From assembly GCF_036347135.1 (NCBI RefSeq), contig NZ_CP108938.1, forward strand, positions 8,804,001 to 8,868,000: a stretch of 64,000 bases of DNA, given 5' to 3'. Within the stretch, counting starts at the first letter, position 1. Each line of letters starts with the position of its first letter. A program made the translations under genes and the position numbers. This stretch comes from Streptomyces sp. NBC_00775. GTDB taxonomy: Bacteria > Actinomycetota > Actinomycetes > Streptomycetales > Streptomycetaceae. The notes below the pieces were generated by a model. It saw only the letters and a list, made by a program, of their open reading frames with translations. It was not told the origin of the DNA and did no database searches. Below, piece by piece: positions 45,798-55,704 of this stretch.

Positions 45798-45842
45798 GGT
45801 TCCGTGGCCGACGGTTCCGTGGTCGACGGTTCCGTGGCCGCC
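45798..45842. repeat. Tandem repeat, 15-bp unit, 3 copies
   Basis: GGTTCCGTGGCCGAC at 45798, GGTTCCGTGGTCGAC at 45813 and GGTTCCGTGGCCGCC at 45828. It lies in the 138-base gap upstream of the split-barrel flavoprotein gene and downstream of the repeat-protein gene. Confidence 0.85.
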
Positions 45843-45888
45843 CCGGCCGGCGCGCGGGGCGGTCACGGAGTCCGTCATGCGCCGTCCG

Positions 45889-46728
45889 TCACTTGTTGAG
45901 CGTGCAGGTGGCGAGCGAGTCCAGGCCCTGCGGCTTGGCCGCGGTGCGTCCGATGGAGATGGCGATGCGGTCGATGGTGGAGACCCGCTTGTCCTTCAGG
46001 GGGCCGAGGATCGCGTTCTGGACGAAGTTCGGTCCGCCCTGCCCGACGGTGTTCGCCAGTCGCGTGTTGGCCTCGGAGATCTGGGTGTTCAGTAGCGCCA
46101 GATTGCGGTCGACCTCGGCTTTCGCGGAGGCGGGAATCGCCGGCAGCTTCGACGCGACGTCCGGGCAGCTGATGGTGCCGGCGGCGGTCGAGCCGCTCGC
46201 GGTGCCGGCGGCACCACTCGCCTGCGCGGTCGCCGCGGCACTCGCGCTCGCGGTCGGCGTCGCGGCGGCGGCACCCCCCACCGCGTTCAGCGTGCACGGG
46301 GCGAGCGAGTCCAGACCCTGCGGCTTGGCCGCGGTGCGCCCGATGGCCGTGGCGATGCGATTGATCGTGGCGACCCGCTTGTCCTTGAGGGGGCCGAGGA
46401 TCGCGTTCTGGATGAAGTTCGGTCCGCCCTGGCCGACCGTGTCGACGAGCCGCTTGTTGGCCTCGGAGATCTGGGTGTTCAGCAGCGTGAGGTTGCGGTC
46501 GACCTCGGCCTTGGCGGAGGCGGGGATCGCGGGCAGGCTCGGCGCGACGGCCGGGCAGTTCACGGTGCCCGGGGACGCGGCCTTCGTCGTGGCGTTCTGC
46601 GTGCCGCTCTTGGATGTCTCCCCGGCCAAGGCGTTGCCGGCGATCACCGCTCCGGACAGCACCACTGCGGCGGCGCCGCCGATCATCACGACGCGGCGCT
46701 TGTTGTACTTCGGAAGGGCCCTGGACAT
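45889..46728 (-). CDS. Secreted or membrane-anchored protein made of two near-identical 91-residue repeats
   Basis: The 279-residue protein has a basic N-terminus and a hydrophobic signal (RRVVMIGGAAAVVLSGAVIA, then GNALAG). Two repeats follow (about 58-148 and 188-278), separated by an Ala/Ser/Thr/Gly linker. Each begins with CP (CPAVAPSLPAIP or CPDVASKLPAIP), ends with a second Cys in CTLN, and contains TQISEAN and NAILGPLKDKRV. The repeats share 78 of 91 residues. The Cys pair at the repeat ends suggests one disulfide per repeat. I do not recognise a characterised family. It is divergent from argG. The ATG at 46728 has GTGAGG upstream. Confidence 0.75.
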   Translation of the reverse strand: MSRALPKYNKRRVVMIGGAAAVVLSGAVIAGNALAGETSKSGTQNATTKAASPGTVNCPAVAPSLPAIPASAKAEVDRNLTLLNTQISEANKRLVDTVGQGGPNFIQNAILGPLKDKRVATINRIATAIGRTAAKPQGLDSLAPCTLNAVGGAAAATPTASASAAATAQASGAAGTASGSTAAGTISCPDVASKLPAIPASAKAEVDRNLALLNTQISEANTRLANTVGQGGPNFVQNAILGPLKDKRVSTIDRIAISIGRTAAKPQGLDSLATCTLNK

Positions 46729-46750
46729 GCGGAAGCCTCACTTGGTCAGG

Positions 46751-46795
46751 AGTGGGTGCACGGGAAGTGGGTGCACGGGAAGCGGGTGTACAAAC
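46751..46795. repeat. Tandem repeat, 15-bp unit, 3 copies, in the leader of the repeat protein gene
   Basis: AGTGGGTGCACGGGA occurs at 46751 and 46766 without change, then a diverged copy (AGCGGGTGTACAAAC) at 46781. It is upstream of the leftward repeat-protein gene and about 120 bases before the argG promoter. Confidence 0.85.
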
Positions 46796-46917
46796 GCGGC
46801 GCCTGCGTTCGGGGGGAAGTACGGGAAAGCGATTTCCTGCGTTCAATCACCGCTGAGATTTTCGAATCGGCGGCTCCCGGCGCCCCGCCCGGGCGCCCCG
46901 CCCTGACGGCCCCTCGA

Positions 46918-46967
46918 TTGACGAATCATGCAGAGTGCTGCATACTCATGCATATCAGCGAATGCAG
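46918..46967 (+). promoter_or_regulatory. argG promoter covered by two ARG boxes
   Basis: TTGACG (46918-46923) and CATACT (46941-46946) are spaced by 17 bases. ATGCAG-AGTG-CTGCAT (46928-46943) is a perfect palindrome inside the promoter. ATGCAT (46948-46953) with ATGCAG (46962-46967) forms a second box just downstream. The layout, two ArgR boxes over the promoter, is the classical arginine-repressed arrangement. Confidence 0.85.
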
Positions 46968-46982
46968 TGTGAGGAGAAACCC

Positions 46983-48176
46983 GTGACCGAGCGCGTCGTA
47001 CTCGCCTACTCAGGCGGTCTGGACACCTCCGTCGCCATCGGCTGGATCGCCGAGGAGACGGGCGCCGAGGTCATCGCTGTCGCGGTCGACGTCGGCCAGG
47101 GCGGCGAGGACCTGGACGTCATCCGTAAGCGCGCGCTCGCCTGCGGTGCCGTCGAGGCCGAGGTCGCGGACGCCAAGGACGAGTTCGCCGACGAGTACTG
47201 TCTCCCGGCGATCAAGGCCAACGCCCTCTACATGGACCGCTACCCGCTGGTCTCCGCCCTCTCCCGCCCGACGATCGTCAAGCACCTCGTCGCCGCCGCT
47301 CAGAAGCACGGCGCCACCACGGTCGCCCACGGCTGCACCGGCAAGGGCAACGACCAGGTCCGCTTCGAGGCCGGCATCGTCGCCCTCGCCCCCGACCTCA
47401 AGTGCATCGCCCCGGTCCGTGACTACGCGATGACCCGGGACAAGGCGATCGCCTTCTGCGAGGAGAAGCAGCTCCCGATCGCCACCACCAAGAAGTCCCC
47501 GTACTCCATCGACCAGAACGTCTTCGGGCGCGCGGTCGAGACGGGCTTCCTGGAGGACATCTGGAACGCGCCGATCGAGGACATCTACGAGTACACCTCG
47601 AACCCGGCCACCCCACGCGAGGCCGACGAGGTCGTCATCTCCTTCAAGGAGGGCGTCCCGGTCGCCATCGACGGCAAGCCCGTCACCGTCCTCCAGGCCA
47701 TCCAGCAGCTCAACGAGCGCGCGGGTGCCCAGGGCATCGGCCGGATCGACATGGTCGAGGACCGGCTCGTGGGCATCAAGTCCCGCGAGGTGTACGAGGC
47801 TCCGGGCGCGATCGCGCTCATCACGGCCCACCAGGAGCTGGAGAACGTCACCGTCGAGCGCGAACTGGCCCGCTACAAGCGGCAGGTCGAGCAGCGCTGG
47901 GGTGAACTGGTCTACGACGGCCAGTGGTTCTCCCCGCTCAAGCGCGCCCTGGACGGCTTCATCAACGAGGCCAACCAGCACGTCAATGGCGACATCCGGA
48001 TGACCCTGCACGGCGGACGCGCGGTCGTCACCGGCCGGCGCTCCGACACCTCGCTCTACGACTTCAACCTCGCGACGTACGACACGGGCGACTCGTTCGA
48101 CCAGGCCGCGGCCAAGGGCTTCATCGACATCTACAGCCTGTCGTCGAAGATCGCCGCGAAGCGGGACCTGGCGTAA
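46983..48176 (+). CDS. argG: Argininosuccinate synthase
   Basis: The 397-residue enzyme joins citrulline and aspartate with ATP, the seventh step of arginine synthesis. The ATP pyrophosphatase loop [20 protein letters not shown] starts at residue 6. Further motifs are [40 protein letters not shown] and [23 protein letters not shown] at 46983 has GAGGAGAAACCC upstream; the frame extends to 46935 through the ARG boxes, which rules out that longer start. Unlike in S. coelicolor, where I recall argG lying far away, it here stands directly before argH. ArgR repression is expected. Confidence 0.97.
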   Translation: MTERVVLAYSGGLDTSVAIGWIAEETGAEVIAVAVDVGQGGEDLDVIRKRALACGAVEAEVADAKDEFADEYCLPAIKANALYMDRYPLVSALSRPTIVKHLVAAAQKHGATTVAHGCTGKGNDQVRFEAGIVALAPDLKCIAPVRDYAMTRDKAIAFCEEKQLPIATTKKSPYSIDQNVFGRAVETGFLEDIWNAPIEDIYEYTSNPATPREADEVVISFKEGVPVAIDGKPVTVLQAIQQLNERAGAQGIGRIDMVEDRLVGIKSREVYEAPGAIALITAHQELENVTVERELARYKRQVEQRWGELVYDGQWFSPLKRALDGFINEANQHVNGDIRMTLHGGRAVVTGRRSDTSLYDFNLATYDTGDSFDQAAAKGFIDIYSLSSKIAAKRDLA

Positions 48177-49940
<1,764 letters not shown>

Positions 49941-49945
49941 GGGAA

Positions 49946-49981
49946 GCGCCCCGAAAGGGGCGCGGGGAATTGCGCGAGCAA
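49946..49981. repeat. Dispersed intergenic repeat, short form, copy 3 (argH terminator)
   Basis: GCGCCCC (49946-49952) pairs with GGGGCGC (49957-49963) around GAAA, then CGGGGAATTGCGCGAGCAA follows. It begins five bases after the argH stop codon and is the best terminator candidate for argH. Confidence 0.75.
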
Positions 49982-50093
49982 CCCCCACAATCCCGCACTC
50001 GCCAAATCACCGCACGACCGAGCACTGAGGCGAAGGTCATCGCGGGTTACGTTGGTCAGGAGCCGCACCGGAGCCGACCGAACGGAGCCCGCG

Positions 50094-51065
50094 ATGCCCT
50101 TCGCCCGTCTCGCGACCGCCACGACGCCCACCTGCCACATCGGCCTGGGCCTCGCCGCAGTAGGCCGCCCGGGTTACATCAACCTCGGTCGAGACCATGA
50201 CCTCGGAGAGAATCGCAGCGTCGACGCCCTGCGCGAGCGCACCCACGAGCTCCTCGAAGCCGCCTACGCCCAGGGCGTGCGCTACTTCGACGTCGCCCGG
50301 TCCTACGGCCGCTCCGAGGAGTTCCTCGCCGACTGGCTGGGCGGCCGGCCCGACATCGACGACGTCGTGGTCGGCAGCAAATGGGGCTACACCTACACGG
50401 CGGACTGGCGGACCGACGCCGAGGCGCACGAGGTCAAGGACCACAGTGTCGCCACCTACGAGCGGCAGCGCGCCGAGACGGCCGAGCTGCTCGACGACCG
50501 GCTCGACCTCTACCAGATCCACTCGCTGACCCCGGACAGCCCGGCCCTCACCGACAAGGAACTCCACGCCAAGCTCGCCGAAGCGGCCGCGCAGGGCCTC
50601 TCCATCGGCTTCTCCACCAGCGGTCCCGCCCAGGCCGACGCCATCCGCGCCGCGCTCGCCGTGACGGTCGAGGGTGAGCCCCTCTTCCGTACCGTCCAGT
50701 CCACCTACAACGTGCTGGAGACCTCGGCCGCGCCCGCGCTGGCCGAGGCCCATGACGCCGGACTCACGGTGATCGTCAAGGAGGGCATGGCGAACGGCCG
50801 GCTCGCGGATCCCTATGCGCCTGACGCGCTGAAGGCCATCGCCGCGGAGACCACCCTGGGCTGCGACGCCGTGGCCCTCGCGCTGATCCTGCGGCAGCCC
50901 TGGGCGGGCGTCGTGCTGTCCGGCGCGGCCACCGCGGGCCAGCTCGCCTCGAACCTGCATGCGGCGGTCGTCGACCTCGACGACGACCAGCTGTCCCGGC
51001 TCGCGGCCCTGGCCGAGGACCCGCGCGCGTACTGGGAGCGGCGCGGACAGCTGCCCTGGCACTGA
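50094..51065 (+). CDS. Aldo/keto reductase
   Basis: The protein has 323 residues from ATG at 50094; the frame runs back to 50052. The NADPH-dependent TIM-barrel shows the family tetrad: Asp and Tyr in GVRYFDVARSYGRSEEFLAD, Lys in VVVGSKWGYTYT and His in LDLYQIHSLTPDSPALTDKE. Later motifs TVQSTYNVLETSAAPALAEA and VVLSGAATAGQLASNLHAAV are those of the group that includes pyridoxal and L-galactose dehydrogenases. The substrate is unknown. Its stop codon lies within the first unit of a short repeat that forms hairpins. The TetR/MFS operon follows in the same direction. Confidence 0.88.
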   Translation: MPFARLATATTPTCHIGLGLAAVGRPGYINLGRDHDLGENRSVDALRERTHELLEAAYAQGVRYFDVARSYGRSEEFLADWLGGRPDIDDVVVGSKWGYTYTADWRTDAEAHEVKDHSVATYERQRAETAELLDDRLDLYQIHSLTPDSPALTDKELHAKLAEAAAQGLSIGFSTSGPAQADAIRAALAVTVEGEPLFRTVQSTYNVLETSAAPALAEAHDAGLTVIVKEGMANGRLADPYAPDALKAIAAETTLGCDAVALALILRQPWAGVVLSGAATAGQLASNLHAAVVDLDDDQLSRLAALAEDPRAYWERRGQLPWH

Positions 51066-51112
51066 GCGCCCCGTGAACAGGGAGTACTGAGCCCCCCCCC
51101 GTGAACACGGGG
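51061..51112 (+). terminator. Repeated hairpin after the aldo/keto reductase gene, with a run of nine C
   Basis: Two related units, each starting ACTGAG and containing CCCGTGAACA, begin at 51061 and 51086. The second has C9 (51092-51100) and the near-palindrome CCCCGTG-AA-CACGGGG (51097-51112), a strong stem. The first ACTGAG contains the TGA stop codon of the upstream gene. Termination is likely, and the C run may vary in length. Confidence 0.6.
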
Positions 51113-51142
51113 CACTGAGAGACATCGCAAGCAGGGAGTGCA

Positions 51143-51200
51143 TGAGACTCTCGCGCGTCTGGTGAGACAATGATGTCTCACATGGTCTATTCTTGTCTCA
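51143..51200. promoter_or_regulatory. Nested palindromic operator and promoter of the tetR-MFS operon
   Basis: TGAGAC occurs at 51143-51148 and 51163-51168, and its complement GTCTCA at 51175-51180 and 51195-51200. Both pairs are symmetric about 51171.5 and their half-sites are 20 bases (two helical turns) apart. TATTCT (51188-51193) is a likely -10 box, seven bases before the tetR ATG, with TGAGACA as a poor -35 box 18 bases upstream. Autorepression by the TetR protein is expected, and the mRNA is probably leaderless. Confidence 0.75.
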
Positions 51201-51751
51201 TGGCTGTCGACCGCGAACACGTGCTGCGCAGCGCAGCCGCCCTGCTCACCCGCAAATCCACCGCCACCATGGACGAGGTCGCCAAGGCGGCCGGGATCAG
51301 CCGGGCCACGCTGCACCGCCAGTTCGCGGGGCGTGACGCACTCGTACGGGCGCTGGAGGCGCTCGGCATCGAGGAGTGCGAGGCGGCCCTCGATGCCGCC
51401 CGCCCCGACGAGGGCGCCGCCCAGGAAGCCGTACGCCGCCTGGTGAAGGAGCTGGAGAAGGCGGCCGGCCTGCTCGCCTTCCTCTACACCGAGAACCAGC
51501 TGTTCGAGGGCGAGGAACAGAACGAGGGCTGGGCGCGGATAGACGCCCGGATCGCCGCACTGTTCCGGCGCGGCCAGGACAGCGGCGAGTTCCGCATCGA
51601 CCTCACCCCGGCCTGGCTCACCGAAGCGCTCTACGGGCTCATGGCCTCGGGGGCGTGGGCGGTGACCGAGGGCCGGGTCGCCGGCAAGGACTTCCACCAC
51701 ATGATCGTCGAGCTGCTGCTCGGCGGCGCACTACGGAGAGAGGAATCATGA
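51200..51751 (+). CDS. TetR-family transcriptional repressor
   Basis: The protein has 183 residues from ATG at 51200; the frame is open back to 51170 through the operator. The N-terminal helix-turn-helix reads VLRSAAALLTRKSTATMDEV, then AKAAGISRATLHRQFAGRDA. The C-terminal ligand-binding part is helical (LEKAAGLLAFLYTENQLFEG, LTEALYGLMASGAWAVTEGR). Its stop overlaps the exporter start (ATGA). It should repress its own operon until a substrate of the exporter binds. The ligand is unknown. Confidence 0.93.
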   Translation: MAVDREHVLRSAAALLTRKSTATMDEVAKAAGISRATLHRQFAGRDALVRALEALGIEECEAALDAARPDEGAAQEAVRRLVKELEKAAGLLAFLYTENQLFEGEEQNEGWARIDARIAALFRRGQDSGEFRIDLTPAWLTEALYGLMASGAWAVTEGRVAGKDFHHMIVELLLGGALRREES

Positions 51752-53286
51752 CCAGCACCCTGCAGCCGGCTGTCGCGGCGGAGGTGGAGAAGCGCCCGGA
51801 CCGTTGGGTCGCGCTCTCCGTCCTCGTCCTCGCCGTGCTGTTGGTGGCCGTCGACGCGACCGTCCTCGGCCTCGCGACCCCGTACATCAGCGAGGACTTG
51901 AAGCCCTCGGGCACGCAGCTCCTGTGGATCGGTGACGTCTACTCGTTCGTCATCGCCGGTCTGCTCGTCTCCATGGGCAGCCTCGGCGACCGCATCGGCC
52001 GCAAGAAGCTGCTGCTCGTCGGCGCCACCGCGTTCGGCCTGATATCGGTGCTCAACGCCTTTGCCACGACACCGGAGTTGATGATCCTGGCGCGGGCGCT
52101 GCTCGGTGTCGCGGGCGCGACCCTGATGCCCGCCACACTCGCCCTGATCCGCAACATCTTCCACGACCCGCGCGAGCGCAGCTTCGCCATCGGCATCTGG
52201 GGCGCAACGGCCTCCGCCGGTACGGCGGTCGGCCCGGTCGCGGGTGGCTTCCTGCTCGAACACTTCTGGTGGGGCTCCGTCTTCCTCATCAACCTTCCGG
52301 TGATGGTGGTCCTCGTCCTCGTCGGCATCAGGCTGCTGCCCGAGTCGAAGAACCCGAACCCCGGCCCGTGGGACCTGACCAGCGTCACCCTCTCGCTCGT
52401 CGGTGTGATCGGCGTCGTGTACGCGGTGAAGGAGGCCGCCGCGCACGGGCTCTCCTGGGAGCCGACGGCCGCGGGCCTGCTCGGCGCCGCCGCCCTGTAC
52501 TGGTTCGTGCGACGTCAACTCACGCTGCCCGCACCGCTGTTGGACGTACGGCTGTTCCGCAACCGGGGCTTCTCCGGAGCGGTGCTCGCCGACCTGTTCA
52601 CCGTCCTCGGCATGTCCGGGCTCGTCTTCTTCCTCTCCCAGTACCTGCAACTCGTGCAGGGCAGGGGGCCGTTCGAGGCCGGGCTCGCCGAAGTCCCCGC
52701 AGCCGTGGGCGCGGTGGCGGCGGGTCTGGTCGCAGGCTCGGTCGCCCGGCGGTTCTCGGTGCGTGCCGTGGTCACCGGCGGTCTCGCCGCGGTGGGGCTG
52801 GCGCTCGGTGCGCTCACCCTGCTGAGCCAGTCCACCGGCTATCCGCTGCTCGGCGCCGCCCTGCTGTTCGTCGGCATCGGCGCGGGCTTCTCGTTCACCG
52901 TCACCGCCGACGTGATCCTCTCCAGCGTGCCCAAGGAGCAGGCGGGCGCCGCGTCCGCGGTCTCCGAGACGGCGTACGAACTGGGCGCCGCCCTCGGCAT
53001 CGCCCTGCTCGGCTCCATCGTCACCGGCGTCTATGCGGGCTTCCCCGGCCCGGCGGGCACCCCGGCCGAGGCCCATGAGTCATTGGGCGGCGCGGTGGAG
53101 GCGGCAAAGGGTCTTTCGGCACACACCTCCGAGCCCATGCTCAGCGCGGCCCGGGAGTCCTTCGTCGACGGCCTCACCCTCGCGTCGGGCGGGGGAGCGC
53201 TGGTGCTGCTGGCCACGGCGGTGGCGGCATGGTTCCTGCTGAGAGGGCAGAGGTTGGAAACGGGGCTGGAGGAGGCGCCCCTTTAG
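51748..53286 (+). CDS. MFS drug exporter, DHA2 (14-helix) family
   Basis: This is a 512-residue membrane protein with about 14 predicted helices. Motif A is GSLGDRIGRKKLLLVGA (loop 2-3) and motif C is WGATASAGTAVGPVAGGFLLE. The N-terminus RWVALSVLVLAVLLVAVDATV with its Asp is typical of DHA2 exporters, which expel drugs or dyes with proton uptake. It is translationally coupled to the TetR gene. ATG at 51748 has GGAGAGAGG upstream. The last codons and the TAG stop fall inside a dispersed intergenic repeat, whose hairpin probably also terminates transcription. Confidence 0.93.
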   Translation: MTSTLQPAVAAEVEKRPDRWVALSVLVLAVLLVAVDATVLGLATPYISEDLKPSGTQLLWIGDVYSFVIAGLLVSMGSLGDRIGRKKLLLVGATAFGLISVLNAFATTPELMILARALLGVAGATLMPATLALIRNIFHDPRERSFAIGIWGATASAGTAVGPVAGGFLLEHFWWGSVFLINLPVMVVLVLVGIRLLPESKNPNPGPWDLTSVTLSLVGVIGVVYAVKEAAAHGLSWEPTAAGLLGAAALYWFVRRQLTLPAPLLDVRLFRNRGFSGAVLADLFTVLGMSGLVFFLSQYLQLVQGRGPFEAGLAEVPAAVGAVAAGLVAGSVARRFSVRAVVTGGLAAVGLALGALTLLSQSTGYPLLGAALLFVGIGAGFSFTVTADVILSSVPKEQAGAASAVSETAYELGAALGIALLGSIVTGVYAGFPGPAGTPAEAHESLGGAVEAAKGLSAHTSEPMLSAARESFVDGLTLASGGGALVLLATAVAAWFLLRGQRLETGLEEAPL

Positions 53287-53310
53287 GGGCGCGGGGAACT
53301 GCGCGAGCAA
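53275..53310. repeat. Dispersed intergenic repeat, short form, copy 4 (contains the MFS stop codon)
   Basis: GCGCCCC (53275-53281) pairs with GGGGCGC (53286-53292) around a TTTA loop, followed by GGGGAACTGCGCGAGCAA. The loop and stem supply the CTT TAG end of the exporter gene. It separates the convergent exporter and acyltransferase genes. Confidence 0.75.
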
Positions 53311-53383
53311 CCCACGAACAGCCGCACACGCCGAACGGCAGATGCCCAACGGCGCTGTGCGGTCTTCCCTTTCCGCTGCGCGC

Positions 53384-54055
53384 CTACGCGGCTTTCGCCT
53401 TCGTGGCGTACATGTCCACGTACTCCTGCCCCGACAGCCGCATGACCTCGGTCATCACCGAGTCGGTCACGGCCCGCAGCACATACCGGTCACGGTCCAT
53501 ACCCTCGTACCGCGAGAACTCCATGGCCTCACCGAAGCGAACCGTGACACGACCCGGCCGCGGCATACCCGCACCCCCGGGCTGGATCTTGTCCGTGCCG
53601 ATGATGGCGAACGGGACGACGGGCGCGCCGGTCATCATGGCCAGCCGGGCGATACCCGTACGGCCGCGGTAGAGCCGGCCGTCGGGGGAGCGGGTGCCCT
53701 CCGGGTAGATGCTGAAGACCTTGCCCTCCTCCAGCACCCGGCGGCCGGTCATCAGCGCCGCGACACCGCCGCGGCCGCCGTCCCGGTCGACCGGGATCAT
53801 GCCGCAGCCGGTGAAGAACCAGGCCATCAGGCGGCCCTTGACGCCCTTGCCGGTGACGTACTCGTCCTTGCCGATGAAGAAGACCTGGCGGTCGCAGAAG
53901 AGCGGCATGATCATCGAGTCGATGAACGTGAGATGGTTGCCGGCCAGGATGACCGGACCGTCGCCCGGGATGTGCTCCACGCCCTCCACCCGTGGGCGGA
54001 ACATCAGGCGCATGATCGGTCCGAGCACTGCCTTGATGAGCGCGAAGCGGGACAA
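53384..54055 (-). CDS. 1-acyl-glycerol-3-phosphate acyltransferase (PlsC-like)
   Basis: From TTG at 54055, with GGAGGG upstream, the protein has 223 residues; the frame continues upstream to 54349 without family character. The four acyltransferase blocks are present: I VILAGNHLTFIDSMIMPL (H-x4-D as NHLTFID), II GMIPVDRDGGRGGVAALMTG, III SIYPEGTRSPDGRLYRGRTG and IV APVVPFAIIGT. The N-terminal helix (ALIKAVLGPIMRLMFRPRVE) should lie on the membrane. It probably makes phosphatidic acid from lysophosphatidic acid. It is divergent from the glycerophosphodiesterase gene, another lipid-related gene. Confidence 0.9.
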   Translation of the reverse strand: MSRFALIKAVLGPIMRLMFRPRVEGVEHIPGDGPVILAGNHLTFIDSMIMPLFCDRQVFFIGKDEYVTGKGVKGRLMAWFFTGCGMIPVDRDGGRGGVAALMTGRRVLEEGKVFSIYPEGTRSPDGRLYRGRTGIARLAMMTGAPVVPFAIIGTDKIQPGGAGMPRPGRVTVRFGEAMEFSRYEGMDRDRYVLRAVTDSVMTEVMRLSGQEYVDMYATKAKAA

Positions 54056-54445
54056 CGGGCCCTCCGGTGTCAAGGGATCGGTATGGAAGTCTGTGCAGGT
54101 GAGGACGATACTCGCGGCCGCCGGGTGATTGCACATCGGGTTCACCGACTGGATACGCACTGTTGACGCAGGTTTACCTGCGGTGGCGCGCCAGTGGGCG
54201 GCCGACATGCGGGCGACACGATGTGACGGACATCGCGCGCCGCACCTGGCGAACGGGTGAACCCGTCCTCGCTGACCGCCTACCCGCCCCTCTCGCTTCG
54301 AAGCCGACGGACCGTCATATTCCGCATTCCGTACGACATCCAGGGTCACCCGCGTGTTCGACCGCAGGTCTCCCTCCCGTCATGGGAGGGCACCTACGAT
54401 CGTCCCGCTTTGACACGCGGGGGCACTACGGCGGGAGGAGCGCTC
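54056..54445. promoter_or_regulatory. 390-base divergent gap between plsC-like and glpQ-like genes
   Basis: No gene is seen. The region holds three short palindromes: GCAGGT-TT-ACCTGC (54168-54181), ACGGGT-GA-ACCCGT (54253-54266) and CCCTCCC/GGGAGGG (54372-54378 with 54384-54390, loop GTCAT). TACGAT (54395-54400) is a possible -10 box for the phosphodiesterase gene. GGTTCACC (54139-54146) and GGTCACCC (54344-54351) resemble single PHO-box units, but I see no clean pair of 11-base repeats. Confidence 0.4.
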
Positions 54446-55639
54446 ATGGGGGCGCAGCAGTCGCACGAGTCGCAGGAGTCGAACGGACAGGAGCGGGGCA
54501 CGGCGCGCCGGGCCCTGCTCGGGGCCGCGGTGCTCGGGGCCGGCGGAGCCGTCCTCGGACTGCCCGGCACGGCGAGAGCCGACGAGCGGCAAGGGGGCGG
54601 CAGCTCCTCCGGTGGTTACCGGAGCCTGCCCAAGCCCACCGTCATCGGGCACCGCGGGGCCAGCGGCTACCGGCCGGAGCACACCTTCGGCTCCTACCAG
54701 CTGGCCCTCGACCTGGGCGCGGACGTCGTCGAGGCGGGCGACCTGGTGCCCACCAAGGACGGCCACCTCGTATGCCGTCACGAGCCGGAAATCGGCGGGA
54801 CCACGGATGTCTCGGCGCACCCCGAGTTCGCCGGCCGCAAGACGACCAAGACGCTCGACGGGGTCGCCGTCACCGGCTGGTTCACCGAGGACTTCACGCT
54901 CGCCGAGCTGAAGACCCTGCGCGCCGTCGAGCGCATCCCGGCCAACCGCCCGCACAACACCCTCTACGACGGCCGCTGGGAGATCCCCACCTTCGAAGAG
55001 GTGCTCCGCTGGCAGGACGAGCAGACCCGCAAGCGCGGCAAGCAGGTCTGGATCTACCCCGAGACCAAGCACCCCACCTACTTCCGCAAGCTGGGCCTCG
55101 GCCTGGAGGAGCGGGTCGCGGGGCTGCTGCGCAAGTACGGCAAGGACAAGAGGAACTCGCCCGTCATCCTGCAGTCCTTCGAGCCGAGCAGCATCCAGCG
55201 CCTGAACAAGCTGGTCGGCAACCCGCTCGTCGTGCTGCTCTCCGCCGCGAGCACCCGCCCCTGGGACTTCGTGGAGGCGGGCGACCCGCGCACGGTCGCC
55301 GACCTCATCACTCCGAAGGGCCTCGCCGAGATCGCCTCGTACGCGCAGGGCATCGGCCCGACCCTCGACCTGGTCATCCCGAAGGACGCGAGCGGCAGCC
55401 TCCTCACGCCGACCACGCTCGTCGACGACGCGCACGACGCGGGCCTGATCCTGCACCCGTACACCATGCGCAACGAGAACCCCTTCCTGCCCGCGGACTT
55501 CCGCAAGGGCACCGACCCGACCGCGTACGGCGACGTCTTCGGCGCGTTCAAGACGTACTTCGCGACCGGCATCGACGGTGTCTTCTCCGACAACGCGGAC
55601 ACCGCGGTGCTCGCCCGCGCGGACTTCGTCAACGGATGA
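54446..55639 (+). CDS. Tat-exported glycerophosphodiester phosphodiesterase (GlpQ type)
   Basis: The protein has 397 residues from ATG at 54446, with GGGAGGAG upstream. The N-terminus RGTARRALLGAAVLGAGGAV is a twin-arginine signal. The GDPD barrel starts with the first catalytic His in VIGHRGASGYRPEHTFGSYQ. The metal region VVEAGDLVPTKDGHLVCRHE has Glu and Asp spaced one residue further apart than in E. coli GlpQ, with the second His following. IYPETKHPTYFRKLGLGLEE is also conserved. The enzyme releases glycerol 3-phosphate from deacylated phospholipids or teichoic acids outside the cell. The S. coelicolor counterpart in this chromosomal place is, as I recall, PhoP-controlled. Confidence 0.9.
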   Translation: MGAQQSHESQESNGQERGTARRALLGAAVLGAGGAVLGLPGTARADERQGGGSSSGGYRSLPKPTVIGHRGASGYRPEHTFGSYQLALDLGADVVEAGDLVPTKDGHLVCRHEPEIGGTTDVSAHPEFAGRKTTKTLDGVAVTGWFTEDFTLAELKTLRAVERIPANRPHNTLYDGRWEIPTFEEVLRWQDEQTRKRGKQVWIYPETKHPTYFRKLGLGLEERVAGLLRKYGKDKRNSPVILQSFEPSSIQRLNKLVGNPLVVLLSAASTRPWDFVEAGDPRTVADLITPKGLAEIASYAQGIGPTLDLVIPKDASGSLLTPTTLVDDAHDAGLILHPYTMRNENPFLPADFRKGTDPTAYGDVFGAFKTYFATGIDGVFSDNADTAVLARADFVNG

Positions 55640-55666
55640 CCCCGCCACCCCGGTTGGGGTGACAGT

Positions 55667-55700
55667 CGGCCGCCCCGGCAACCTCGCGCCGGGGCGGCCG
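55667..55700 (+). terminator. Strong hairpin terminator after the glycerophosphodiesterase gene
   Basis: A perfect 13-bp stem (CGGCCGCCCCGGC, 55667-55679, with its complement at 55688-55700) has an 8-base loop. It begins 28 bases after the stop codon and ends only four bases before the first possible start codon (GTG 55705) of the next gene. Confidence 0.85.
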
Positions 55701-55704
55701 CGTC

